Positions 56,673 through 64,000 of a stretch of 64,000 bases of DNA are shown here, one piece after another. Each line of letters begins with the position of its first letter. Within the stretch, counting starts at the first letter, position 1. Both the position numbers and the translations under genes were made by a program. This DNA is from Vibrio gallicus (lineage in GTDB: Bacteria > Pseudomonadota > Gammaproteobacteria > Enterobacterales > Vibrionaceae): contig NZ_AP024871.1 of the NCBI RefSeq assembly GCF_024346875.1, positions 496,001 to 560,000 of the forward strand. The letters run 5' to 3'. The notes under the pieces were generated by a model that was given only the letters and a program-made list of their open reading frames with translations, was not told the origin of the DNA and searched no databases.

Positions 56673-58010
56673 ATGTTAGAACGATATTTACCTGCAGTGC
56701 TGGCTACCTCAGCTTTAATCTTAGTAGGCTGTAACGATGATGATAATGACAATGCAACTCAAAGCCACGTTCAGGCTGTGCATGCTTTATCCGATGCACC
56801 ACTTGCCAATGTCATTGTTAACGATGAGCCTGCGCTAAGTGGTGTGGATTACGCAACGGCATCGGGATATGTCAGCTTAGAAGATGGTGAAAATTCAGTG
56901 CAGGTTGATGTGCAGCTTCCCGCTGGAGATGTGGCAACTGTAGTCCCTAGAACGGTGTTAGACCTTGACCCAAATACCTTATATACAATTATGGTTGTAG
57001 GGCAGGCAGATCCAAGTTCACAGTTTGCTGTAGAACCGTTAATTATAACCCGAGACAGTGCTGGTGATGGTGATGTCACAACCGTTGATGTGCAGGCGGT
57101 TCATGCGGCCCCAGGTGTTCCAGATGTGGATGTTCATGTTACCGCGCCGGATGCCAATATCGATCCTGCAACCGCGCTTGCTACTTTGGCATACAAAGAC
57201 TTTACGGGGGTAGTATTTGTGCCTGGTGGAGAATACCGAATTCGCTTAGCTTTGGCTGGTAGCACAACCGTCGCTTTTGATTCAGGTAGTGTTGCCTTAC
57301 CCGAAGGTGCTGAATTAACTGTGGCTGCGATTCCAAACACACATAAGATAACGGGCTCATCTCCGGTTAAACTATTGGTTATGGATGGCACTACCTCTTT
57401 TGTGGTTCATGATGTGAATGACCAAGCAGAAATAAGAGTTGGTCATCTCTCTTCTAACACACCCGTTGTCGATGTTTCAGTTAATGGCAATGAGGCAATT
57501 TCTGACCTGTCGTTTACCGATGTAACGGATTACGTGCCACTTGACTCTGCAACCTATGACCTTGGCGTGTACGCCTTTGATAATCCAGGTGTATTGCAAA
57601 TTGATGCCGCCGATACGGAGTTGGCGCCGGGGGTTAATTACAGCGTATACGCTATCAATGATCTACCCGATATTGCACCGCTTGTTATCCTTGATAAACG
57701 TCGCCCTGTAGCAACCAGTGCTACCCTGAATGTGCTACATGCTGCCTCTGTGTCCGCTGCGGCTGAGGTTGACATACACTTAACGAGTGATGGAAATATT
57801 ATTAATAGTGATCCTGCACTGGTTAACTTTACGTATACAAGTTTTATAGAGGATATTTATGTTGCTGGTGGTACCTATTTTGTCACAGTAACTGCTCCGG
57901 GTAGCAAGACACCAATCTTAGGTCCAACAGAGGTTACATTAGAAGATGGCAAGGTATACAAAGCCATTGCAACCAACGGTGGACTATTTGCTGCAGATAT
58001 AACTGAATGA
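56673..58010 (+). CDS. DUF4397-repeat lipoprotein
   Basis: A 445-residue lipoprotein: signal peptide with lipobox LVGC (C19), an aspartate/asparagine-rich linker (NDDDNDN), then four beta-rich units of about 100 residues beginning VQAVHALSDAPLANV, VQAVHAAPGVPDVDV, IRVGHLSSNTPVVDV and LNVLHAASVSAAAEVDIHL. These match the DUF4397 pattern (H followed by a short stretch and VDV). Such proteins are exported and of unknown function. ATG 56673 has GGAGATAACATC upstream. It follows the LON-domain gene by 22 bases and precedes the sigma gene by 36. Confidence 0.88.
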   Translation: MLERYLPAVLATSALILVGCNDDDNDNATQSHVQAVHALSDAPLANVIVNDEPALSGVDYATASGYVSLEDGENSVQVDVQLPAGDVATVVPRTVLDLDPNTLYTIMVVGQADPSSQFAVEPLIITRDSAGDGDVTTVDVQAVHAAPGVPDVDVHVTAPDANIDPATALATLAYKDFTGVVFVPGGEYRIRLALAGSTTVAFDSGSVALPEGAELTVAAIPNTHKITGSSPVKLLVMDGTTSFVVHDVNDQAEIRVGHLSSNTPVVDVSVNGNEAISDLSFTDVTDYVPLDSATYDLGVYAFDNPGVLQIDAADTELAPGVNYSVYAINDLPDIAPLVILDKRRPVATSATLNVLHAASVSAAAEVDIHLTSDGNIINSDPALVNFTYTSFIEDIYVAGGTYFVTVTAPGSKTPILGPTEVTLEDGKVYKAIATNGGLFAADITE

Positions 58011-58046
58011 TGGAGGGGGAACCCCTCTCAACCTGATAGGTGATAC

Positions 58047-58649
58047 ATGGAAACCATAACCAAGGCTACAAGCTCCTCGTCTTCAGGACCCACGAAGGCG
58101 CAATGGGCTGAGTGTATGGCTAAGGTTCAACAAGGTGACAAACAGGCTTTTGCTGACATATTTCGTTATTTCACTCCTCGCTTGAAGCAATTCGCTTATA
58201 AGCATATGGGAAACGAACAAGTTGCAATGGAGTTGGTGCAAGAGACTCTGGCAGCGGTTTGGCAAAAGTCTCACCTGTTTGACAGTAGTAAGAGCGCGCT
58301 CTCAACATGGATCTATACCATAGCCAGAAACCTTTGTTTTGATATGTTGCGAAAGCAAAGAGGTAAACAACTGCACGTTTACTCTGAAGATATTTGGCCA
58401 GATGATTATTGCCCACCTGATTTAGTGGATCACTATTCACCTGAGAGAAGTATGCTTCGTGAACAGATCGTGCGCTATCTCGATACTTTACCTATTAAAC
58501 AAAAAGAAGTAATCAAAGCCATCTACCTAGATGAATTACCTCATCAAGAGGTGGCTGATAAATTTGATATACCATTGGGAACCGTAAAATCTAGATTAAG
58601 ATTAGCGGTTGAAAAACTAAAGGACTCGATAAGGGCGGATCAAGTATGA
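58047..58649 (+). CDS. ECF sigma factor, RpoE/ChrR-group (ECF11-like)
   Basis: A 200-residue extracytoplasmic-function sigma factor. Region 2 spans about 30-105 (DIFRYFTPRLKQFAYKHMGNEQVAMELVQETLAAVWQ, STWIYTIARNLCFDMLRKQRG); region 4 spans about 145-195 (LPHQEVADKFDIPLGTVKSRLRLA). The stop overlaps the start of a ChrR-type anti-sigma gene by 4 bases. Relatives in Rhodobacter and marine gamma-proteobacteria respond to singlet oxygen, so this is probably the singlet-oxygen sigma factor; it is not the envelope-stress RpoE that goes with rseA/rseB. Confidence 0.9.
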   Translation: METITKATSSSSSGPTKAQWAECMAKVQQGDKQAFADIFRYFTPRLKQFAYKHMGNEQVAMELVQETLAAVWQKSHLFDSSKSALSTWIYTIARNLCFDMLRKQRGKQLHVYSEDIWPDDYCPPDLVDHYSPERSMLREQIVRYLDTLPIKQKEVIKAIYLDELPHQEVADKFDIPLGTVKSRLRLAVEKLKDSIRADQV

Positions 58650-59317
58650 AACATCATCCAAGCATAGAATTACTAACCGCTTACGCAAATGGGACGATAG
58701 ATGCTTGCAATGGTATAACGATCGCTTCTCATTTAGAGACTTGCCCACAATGTCAGGCTGAGGTTGAAAAGCTGGAGGCAAAACAAGCCTCTCAAGAGTT
58801 TGAGCACTTTCCACAAGCACAACAAGACATGTCCTTTGATATGGAGCAGATGTTTAACGACATCACCAATTTACAGCCAGCCTCGTTAGTACCTCGCATT
58901 GATGGAGACATCAAGGTAACTGTGAATGGCAAAGAGTTTGTTCTGCCACGAGCACTGCATAGCCTTACTCATAGACTGAATGATTGGAAGAGTTACGGGG
59001 GGAAGGTCTATAGCGCAAACTTTGATATTGATGAAAATGAACGTGTCAGCTTATTGTATATTAGTGGCGGAGTTCAGGTTCCTCAGCACACTCATAAGGG
59101 AATTGAAACAACCTTAGTACTTCATGGCCGTTTCGTGGACGAAGAGGGTGAATATCAAGAGGGGGATTTCACCATTGCAGATTCCACCACAAGGCACTCA
59201 CCAAGAACAGAAGTAGGGCAAGATTGTCTGTGTTTGACCGTATTAAGTGAGCCGATGGTGTTCACTCAGGGGCCAGCTCGAATATTTAATCTGTTTGGGC
59301 GTGGTATGTATCCGTAA
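58646..59317 (+). CDS. chrR: ChrR-type zinc anti-sigma factor
   Basis: A 223-residue cytoplasmic anti-sigma factor. The N-terminal zinc-binding anti-sigma domain has H29, C33 and C36 in HLETCPQC (with H4 nearby), which would hold the sigma factor. The C-terminal cupin has H148, H150, E154 and H184 (HTHKGIETTLVLHGRF and TTRHSPR), the metal site that senses the signal in the ChrR group. It overlaps the sigma gene by 4 bases (ATGA), so the two are made together. Confidence 0.92.
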   Translation: MKHHPSIELLTAYANGTIDACNGITIASHLETCPQCQAEVEKLEAKQASQEFEHFPQAQQDMSFDMEQMFNDITNLQPASLVPRIDGDIKVTVNGKEFVLPRALHSLTHRLNDWKSYGGKVYSANFDIDENERVSLLYISGGVQVPQHTHKGIETTLVLHGRFVDEEGEYQEGDFTIADSTTRHSPRTEVGQDCLCLTVLSEPMVFTQGPARIFNLFGRGMYP

Positions 59318-59331
59318 TATGGATTTTAAGC

Positions 59332-59368
59332 AATAAATAGGGGAGCGAGAGCTCCCCTATTTATTTTA
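59332..59368. terminator. Bidirectional terminator between chrR and ampG
   Basis: A 15-bp stem AATAAATAGGGGAGC / GCTCCCCTATTTATT closed by a GAGA loop lies between the convergent genes. Confidence 0.9.
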
Positions 59369-59382
59369 TGCCAACGAGATGG

Positions 59383-60753
59383 TTAGGAGTGCTTACATTC
59401 TATCTCCACATCTCGCTTGCGTGCTTTTTCTAGTATATCTGAGAAATAATGGCGTAGTGAATACAGCATGATCAAGCTTGGGATTACCATCACCGCTGTC
59501 AAGATAAAGAACAGTGACCAATCATTTAGGTAGTCTACAAGTTCTCCGCTAAAGGAGGCCAAAGTAGTTCTTCCTAGGTTACCAAGAGATGCCAGTAGCG
59601 CATATTGAGTGGCTGAAAACGCTTGGCCTGTCAGTATGGTTAAGAATGAAACAAAGGCTACTGTAGAGAAAGCGGTAGTGAAATTGTCGACTAAAATAGT
59701 AGCAAGGAATAAATGTTCATTTGGTCCTGTATTTGCCATCCATGCAAACATTAGGTTGCTACTCGACATCGCAATACCACCGATCATGAGTCCCTTAACA
59801 ATCCCAAACCTTACATTAAACATACTCCCGACAAGGGTGAAAAATAGGGTAGCTCCCCAGCCGATAAGTTTAGAGTAGTCGCCAATTTGTTCATTGCTAA
59901 AGCCTATCTCTTTGTAGAATGGAATTGACATGCGACCAAGGAACGCCTCACCAATCTTAAATAAGAAAACGAATAGCAGTAACGTTAAAGCCACGCGAGT
60001 GCCATTGCGCCTAAAGAAGTCAGCAAAGGGTTCAATAAGGGTGACACTAAACCAAGCTATAATAGGAGAGCCAACGACTTTGGCGTGTCGCTGTTCAGCT
60101 TCTGCTTGTAAAGAGCTGCGATTAGTTTTGGGTTCCCCAACCAGTAAAGTAAATAGCATTAATATACCGACAATCACTGCCATGCCGACATAGACCCCAT
60201 TCCATCCAATACTATCGGCATTAACGAACGCCAGATAGCCAGGTAGAGAATATCCAGTCCACCACCCCATCACGGCCATTGCTGATGCTTGCGGCAGCTT
60301 AGAGGCTTCACTTTTAGGAAAGGTATCAATACGGTATGCGTCTATAGCTACGTCTTGTGTTGAGGAGGCAATCGCAATACAAAGCGCCAACATTGAGGTA
60401 AACATTAAGCTTTTTGCAGGATCAACCCCTGAAATGACGATCGTGCAACCAAGAATAATAGCTTGGCAGAGCAGTATCCAAGAGCGCCTTTGTCCAAGAA
60501 AACGGTGCAAAATAGGAAGTTTGACTCGGTCAACCAGCGGAGCCCACATAAAGTTAATCGCATACACGGCAAATACTGAACCAAAATAGCCAATAGCAGA
60601 GCGGGTGAGGCCCGCATCCTTTAGCCATCCTGACATATTTGACCCAATGAGTACCCATGGGAAACCACTAGAACAGCCAAGCATAAACACCCACATCAAG
60701 CGTTTGTCCATATAGCTACGAATCGTTTGTCCCCAAGACAGTTTCTCTGACAT
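59383..60753 (-). CDS. ampG: Muropeptide permease AmpG
   Basis: AmpG imports GlcNAc-anhydro-MurNAc peptides released by lytic transglycosylases for cell-wall recycling, and in some species beta-lactamase induction. The 456-residue major-facilitator protein has about 12-14 helices and the family start RLMWVFMLGCSSGFPWVLIGSNMSGWLKDAG, with STQDVAIDAYRID near residue 130. Its order ampG-ppiA-yajG near bolA matches the E. coli bolA-yajG-ampG arrangement, with ppiA added. Confidence 0.93.
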   Translation of the reverse strand: MSEKLSWGQTIRSYMDKRLMWVFMLGCSSGFPWVLIGSNMSGWLKDAGLTRSAIGYFGSVFAVYAINFMWAPLVDRVKLPILHRFLGQRRSWILLCQAIILGCTIVISGVDPAKSLMFTSMLALCIAIASSTQDVAIDAYRIDTFPKSEASKLPQASAMAVMGWWTGYSLPGYLAFVNADSIGWNGVYVGMAVIVGILMLFTLLVGEPKTNRSSLQAEAEQRHAKVVGSPIIAWFSVTLIEPFADFFRRNGTRVALTLLLFVFLFKIGEAFLGRMSIPFYKEIGFSNEQIGDYSKLIGWGATLFFTLVGSMFNVRFGIVKGLMIGGIAMSSSNLMFAWMANTGPNEHLFLATILVDNFTTAFSTVAFVSFLTILTGQAFSATQYALLASLGNLGRTTLASFSGELVDYLNDWSLFFILTAVMVIPSLIMLYSLRHYFSDILEKARKRDVEIECKHS

Positions 60754-60776
60754 TGGTGTTCCTTTTTGTGGGCTAG

Positions 60777-60800
60777 AAAAGGGGCGTATGCAACGCCCCT
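60777..60800 (-). terminator. Rho-independent terminator of ppiA
   Basis: On the minus strand AGGGGCG-TTGCATA-CGCCCC is followed by TTTTC; it separates ppiA from ampG. Confidence 0.8.
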
Positions 60801-60818
60801 AGCCGGTGGTGAGCGGTA

Positions 60819-61364
60819 TTACTTTTGTACAGTAACCTTAGTTATAACGATTGGAGTTACTGGTATATCTTTCATGAAACCTTGGGTTTTGGTTGGAACC
60901 GTTGCCATTTTCTTTACCACATCAAATCCAGAGCTAACTTTACCAAATACGGTATAACCAGGGTTTGATGATGAGTAGTTAAGAAAATCATTGTTTGAAT
61001 AGTTAATAAAGAACTGGCGAGTGGCTGAGTCTGGATCATTAGTGCGAGCCATAGCTACGGTTGCCGTTTGGTTTTGAAGCCCGTTACTGGCTTCATTGTT
61101 TACAGGTGCATAGCTTGGGCGCTGCTTCATCTCTTTATCGAAGCCGCCACCTTGAGCCATAAAACCTTTGATAACACGATGAAAGATAGTGCCCTCATAG
61201 CTACCATCATCCACATACTTCATAAAATTTTTAGTGGTTTGTGGAGCTTGCTGCTCATTTAATTCAATGGTGAAATTGCCTTGAGTTGTTTCAAATACGA
61301 CCTTGGTATTTGCCCAAACACTGGCACTAAAGAGTGCGCAGCAAAGTAATAGATTTCTTATCAT
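60819..61364 (-). CDS. ppiA: Periplasmic peptidyl-prolyl cis-trans isomerase (cyclophilin)
   Basis: A 181-residue cyclophilin with a signal peptide (1-18, ending VWA) and a cyclophilin domain: QGNFTIELNEQQAPQTTKNFM, catalytic FHRVIKGFMAQGGGF (R in FHRV), and MARTNDPDSATRQFFINYSNN. Export and length match PpiA rather than cytoplasmic PpiB. It overlaps the end of yajG by 4 bases (ATGA), so the two are coupled. Confidence 0.9.
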   Translation of the reverse strand: MIRNLLLCCALFSASVWANTKVVFETTQGNFTIELNEQQAPQTTKNFMKYVDDGSYEGTIFHRVIKGFMAQGGGFDKEMKQRPSYAPVNNEASNGLQNQTATVAMARTNDPDSATRQFFINYSNNDFLNYSSSNPGYTVFGKVSSGFDVVKKMATVPTKTQGFMKDIPVTPIVITKVTVQK

Positions 61365-61936
61365 TTAAAGGTTTCCTCCATGTAATCGATAAGCTCAACA
61401 TCATTAGTGATTTCATTGAGCACTAGCTTAGATACGTGATTGATAATATGTTCGATTTGTTCATTCGATGCACCCATAGAGTTTTCACCCTTTGCGCTGC
61501 CAGTATAGGTTTTTACAAATTTACCGGCTTTGGTTTCAGCTGTAACCGTTAGGGTTACTTTGGCTTGCATTTGATTACTAAAGGTTGAAGAGCTTACGCG
61601 CACTAGTGCCTCTTGGACCTCAAGCTGAATGTGATTATCGCTGTTAGGCACAATGTTGAAACCTTGCTTTTGCAAAGCCCCCTGTAAGGCATTGTTTAGT
61701 GCGACTCGAACATTTTGCTTAGCGTGTATTGGTAGTGCTTTATCTTCGTTCTTTTTAACCAAGGCAAGATATTGGGCGGTACGAATATCCTTTGTAGTCA
61801 GGGTGACAGATTTAGCTTGATGAAGTGCAATCTGGCTATTATCTGTAGTGGGGGTGAAATTTAACTGCTCTGATGTTGGGCTTGCACAACCGCTTAGTGC
61901 GAGCATAGTACAAGCCGCAATCAGTAAATGTCTCAT
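61361..61936 (-). CDS. yajG: YajG family lipoprotein
   Basis: A 191-residue lipoprotein, lipobox LSGC (C17), with NVRVALNNALQGALQKQGFNI and a conserved C-terminal part resembling E. coli YajG. Function is unknown. Synteny (ampG, yajG, bolA) supports the name. It lies 31 bases after rlmG on the same strand. Confidence 0.88.
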   Translation of the reverse strand: MRHLLIAACTMLALSGCASPTSEQLNFTPTTDNSQIALHQAKSVTLTTKDIRTAQYLALVKKNEDKALPIHAKQNVRVALNNALQGALQKQGFNIVPNSDNHIQLEVQEALVRVSSSTFSNQMQAKVTLTVTAETKAGKFVKTYTGSAKGENSMGASNEQIEHIINHVSKLVLNEITNDVELIDYMEETFK

Positions 61937-61967
61937 TATTATGTCCTTTTTAAATATGAGAATGGAG

Positions 61968-63107
61968 TTAACCTATTGCTTTTGTAGCACAGATGATTAC
62001 AAATTTGCTATTGCTAGCCACAACATTGACGTTGTTTTTACCAAACAGGCGCGACAGCTTTGCAGGATAGTTCAGATGTCGGTTACCAATTACCCAAAGT
62101 TCACCACTAGCATCTAGGGTGCGTTTTGCATCATTAAACATCTGCCACGCGATATGGTCAGTAATTGTGTTTTGCTGGTGGAAAGGCGGATTGCATAGAA
62201 TGAGATCACAGCTACGCGGTTCAAATTTGTCGAGGCAGTTATTAGCCTTGCATGTAAAACGCTGTTGATCACCAAGGTTATTGAAGAGGTTTCTTCTCGC
62301 TGATTCAACCGCCATATAGCTTTCATCAACGCTGGTAATGTGGGCATTAGGGTTTAATTGCGCAATCTTTACTGAAAGTACGCCGTTGCCACAGCCAAGG
62401 TCGATAATGCGTCGATCTTGTTCACTACTTGGAAGGTGCTCTAGTAAAAAACGGGCGCCAAGGTCAAGGCTTTCACCTGAGTATACATTCGGCAAGTTTT
62501 CTAGTGTTATTTGATGTTCACTCACGTCCCAAGTTGTACTTGATGCGACCTGTTTCGGTTGGATGGCATTTGCCTGACTAAAGACGAGGCGATGCTTTTT
62601 TTGTGCCAATGAGGTATGGGTTTGTCCTAGGTATTGTTCAAACAGGTTTAAGGTAGAGCTATGAATTAGATTAGCCTTATTTACCGCAATAACTGGGGTT
62701 GTCGCTTTGATGTTGAGCTTCAATTGAGACAGTTGCCATACTAGGTAACGATTATTCTTTGGGATCTTCATTAATACCAAGTCAATCTTTTCAGGCAAGG
62801 ATTCAGTAGAGCGTATAAGGGAAACCTTATTGCAATCATTACGTTGCAGGTTTTTAAGAGTACCTAGCCAGCTGATATGAGAGTCAGTCTGCATAGTCAC
62901 TTTATAGTCCTTTGAAAACCAACAGCTTAACGCGCCAAATTGGTCGTTTAGTATCAGTATGTGCTTGCCTTTGGGGAGCGGGGCTTGCATGAAATGGTCA
63001 ATGATATATTCATCCCCTGCATCCCAAGCTTGCAGTGTTTCTTTTGCTTGCTTGGGGAAGCGCATAAGGCTCAGGTTTTGACCGTGCTGTGATAGATTGA
63101 TTTTCAT
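61968..63107 (-). CDS. rlmG: 23S rRNA (guanine1835-N2)-methyltransferase RlmG
   Basis: A 379-residue SAM-dependent methyltransferase. The N-terminal half is a degenerate methyltransferase copy (LILNDQFGALSCWFSKDY) and the C-terminal half is active, with motif I DLGCGNGVLSVKI and motif IV CNPPFHQQ. The related RsmC has the same two-part plan, but the start (LSLMRFPKQAKETLQAWDAGDEYII), ALSCWF and HLNYPAKLSRLFG match E. coli RlmG better. It is divergent from bolA. Confidence 0.88.
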   Translation of the reverse strand: MKINLSQHGQNLSLMRFPKQAKETLQAWDAGDEYIIDHFMQAPLPKGKHILILNDQFGALSCWFSKDYKVTMQTDSHISWLGTLKNLQRNDCNKVSLIRSTESLPEKIDLVLMKIPKNNRYLVWQLSQLKLNIKATTPVIAVNKANLIHSSTLNLFEQYLGQTHTSLAQKKHRLVFSQANAIQPKQVASSTTWDVSEHQITLENLPNVYSGESLDLGARFLLEHLPSSEQDRRIIDLGCGNGVLSVKIAQLNPNAHITSVDESYMAVESARRNLFNNLGDQQRFTCKANNCLDKFEPRSCDLILCNPPFHQQNTITDHIAWQMFNDAKRTLDASGELWVIGNRHLNYPAKLSRLFGKNNVNVVASNSKFVIICATKAIG

Positions 63108-63351
63108 ATTGTTAAAATAGTGATCTTAGTCTTTGTCCATTGTCTCAAATCAGGTTTTCTTTTGCGACTGATACCTGAAGAATTGATTAAAATATCGAGA
63201 TTGTTATTTTAATCTAACAATGAGATATCTAGCTTTACATTTATGTTACGGATGCGTTAAAAGTAGCGCTATGGATTATACTTATACCCACTTAAATTGT
63301 TTGTAAGAATCTGGGTATAGATACTCGAAGACCAAAATAAAGAGAATCAAT

Positions 63352-63651
63352 ATGCTACAGCAGGTTATCGAACAGAAGTTAAATCAAGCGCTAACTCCCA
63401 CTCATTTACAGGTTATAAATGAGAGCCATAAACATAATGTACCGCCGGGCTCAGAGAGCCATTTTAAGGTTGTTATTGTTAGTGATAAATTTGAAAACTT
63501 ACGCTTAATTGCCAGACATAGATTAGTTAACTCAACACTGAGTGACGAGTTTGCAGCAGGTCTACATGCATTGTCGATGCATACCTTAACTAAATTGGAG
63601 TGGCAACAGCAGAGTATTCCTGAAAGCCCACCATGCCGAGGTGGTGAGTAA
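63352..63651 (+). CDS. bolA: BolA family protein
   Basis: A 99-residue BolA protein; with a monothiol glutaredoxin it takes part in iron-sulfur handling, and in E. coli it also affects cell shape and gene regulation. The class II KH-like fold is seen in LQVINESHKHNVPPGSESHFKVVIVSDKFE and RHRLVNSTLSDEFAAGLHALSMHTLTKLEW. The histidine in SHFKV is the conserved cluster ligand. The 244-base upstream region has TATACT at 63277-63282 as a possible -10 without a clear -35. Confidence 0.94.
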   Translation: MLQQVIEQKLNQALTPTHLQVINESHKHNVPPGSESHFKVVIVSDKFENLRLIARHRLVNSTLSDEFAAGLHALSMHTLTKLEWQQQSIPESPPCRGGE

Positions 63652-63697
63652 CAACCTCAGTATTAAGAGAAAGAATGCAGAGTTAAAGATTTCTTTC

Positions 63698-63713
63698 TGT
63701 GATCGGTGTCACA
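63698..63713. promoter_or_regulatory. CRP site upstream of nqrA
   Basis: TGTGA-TCGGTG-TCACA has both half-sites of the CRP consensus TGTGA-N6-TCACA without a mismatch. It lies 235 bases before the nqrA start and 47 after bolA. Confidence 0.7.
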
Positions 63714-63795
63714 TTACTGGGTTATGTGTGGGTTTGTGGATTCAGAATAATGGGTTTGGATGCCCCAGCACATAGAATACAAATTAGTGGGGTGC

Positions 63796-63801
63796 TATAA
63801 T
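63796..63801 (+). promoter_or_regulatory. Candidate -10 of the nqr operon
   Basis: TATAAT preceded by TGC gives an extended -10; no good -35 is visible. Transcription from here would leave a leader of about 140 bases before nqrA. Confidence 0.4.
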
Positions 63802-63815
63802 CCTCCGCCCGGAGC

Positions 63816-63908
63816 AGGCTTGTTATAGCCTAGAGCTTCAAACTACAAAAATATAATAGCGAATCGACTCTATGTCGGGTCGCTTAGGCCAAGATAGAGC
63901 GTCTTGGC
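63816..63908 (+). other. Structured 5' leader of nqrA (three hairpins)
   Basis: Three hairpins in a row: AGGCT/AGCCT (63816-63831), AGCGA..CGAC/GTCG..TCGCT with a 2x2 internal loop (63858-63884) and GCCAAGA/TCTTGGC (63888-63908). A seven-T run follows (63918-63924). It may be a regulatory leader; no known riboswitch was recognised. Confidence 0.4.
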
Positions 63909-63947
63909 AGACACCCATTTTTTTCCTGGAAAATAGTGCAAGTGCGT

Positions 63948-64000
63948 ATGATTACAATAAATAAGGGCTTGGATCTTCCTATATCGGGAGCTCCCACCCA
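63948..64000 (+). CDS. nqrA: Na+-translocating NADH:quinone reductase subunit A, 3'-truncated by window edge
   Basis: Only the first 17 codons are visible: MITINKGLDLPISGAPT. This matches the start of vibrio NqrA (MITIKKGLDLPI). NqrA is the cytoplasmic subunit of the six-subunit sodium pump of marine bacteria. bolA-nqrA order is that of other vibrios. The upstream ribosome site is weak. Confidence 0.92.
   Translation, partial: MITINKGLDLPISGAPT

Overview
The window is ordinary chromosomal DNA of a gamma-proteobacterium. It is almost certainly a member of the Vibrionaceae (Vibrio or a close relative). The pointers are the gene order ampG, ppiA, yajG, rlmG, bolA, nqrA; an OmpK/Tsx-type porin; a Na+-NQR operon start; a second EF-G next to ytjB/serB/radA; and recC-recB-recD-argA without the ptrA gene that enteric bacteria carry between recC and recB. 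No rRNA, tRNA, insertion sequence, phage or CRISPR array was seen. The species cannot be named from the sequence alone.

Layout. 1-6412: end of prfC, a LysR regulator, a small outer-membrane barrel, a secreted protein built from nine near-identical 65-residue repeats, and a TatD-type hydrolase. 6413-12662: nucleoside uptake and catabolism (nupC, a tiny xapX-like gene, deoC, deoA, deoB, deoD). 12717-17911: ytjB divergent from serB-radA, then fusA2. 18020-20949: an O-antigen-ligase-like membrane protein and a convergent acyl-CoA synthetase. 21030-32694: an AraC regulator divergent from a Tad (tight adherence) pilus locus: two Flp pilins, the prepilin peptidase, an unusual AAA ATPase, RcpC, RcpA, a small lipoprotein, and TadZ-A-B-C-D. 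tadE/F/G are absent. 33137-38849: a frameshifted dicarboxylate/amino-acid symporter, dapD, a MarC-family protein, yebG with a LexA box, and a LysR/TDT-transporter divergent pair. 38925-49513: recC, recB, recD and convergent argA. 49693-54846: mltA, tcdA, csdE, and the oppositely oriented panE-yajL-csdA set. 54966-64000: ompK, an ECF11-like sigma/anti-sigma operon, ampG, ppiA, yajG, rlmG, bolA and the first codons of nqrA.

How it works together. NupC and OmpK bring nucleosides in, and DeoA/B/C/D break them down to sugar phosphates. Both transport genes have CRP-like sites upstream. RecBCD and YebG serve DNA damage repair. The recBD part and yebG each have a sequence matching the LexA operator CTGT-N8-ACAG. 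The argA promoter carries two correctly spaced ARG boxes, and the nqrA upstream region carries a full-consensus CRP site.

Most unusual items: the 9 x 65-residue tandem repeat exoprotein; a Tad locus containing a winged-helix/AAA ATPase but no TadE/F/G; a LexA box upstream of recB; and a one-base frameshift in a G6 run of the symporter gene.
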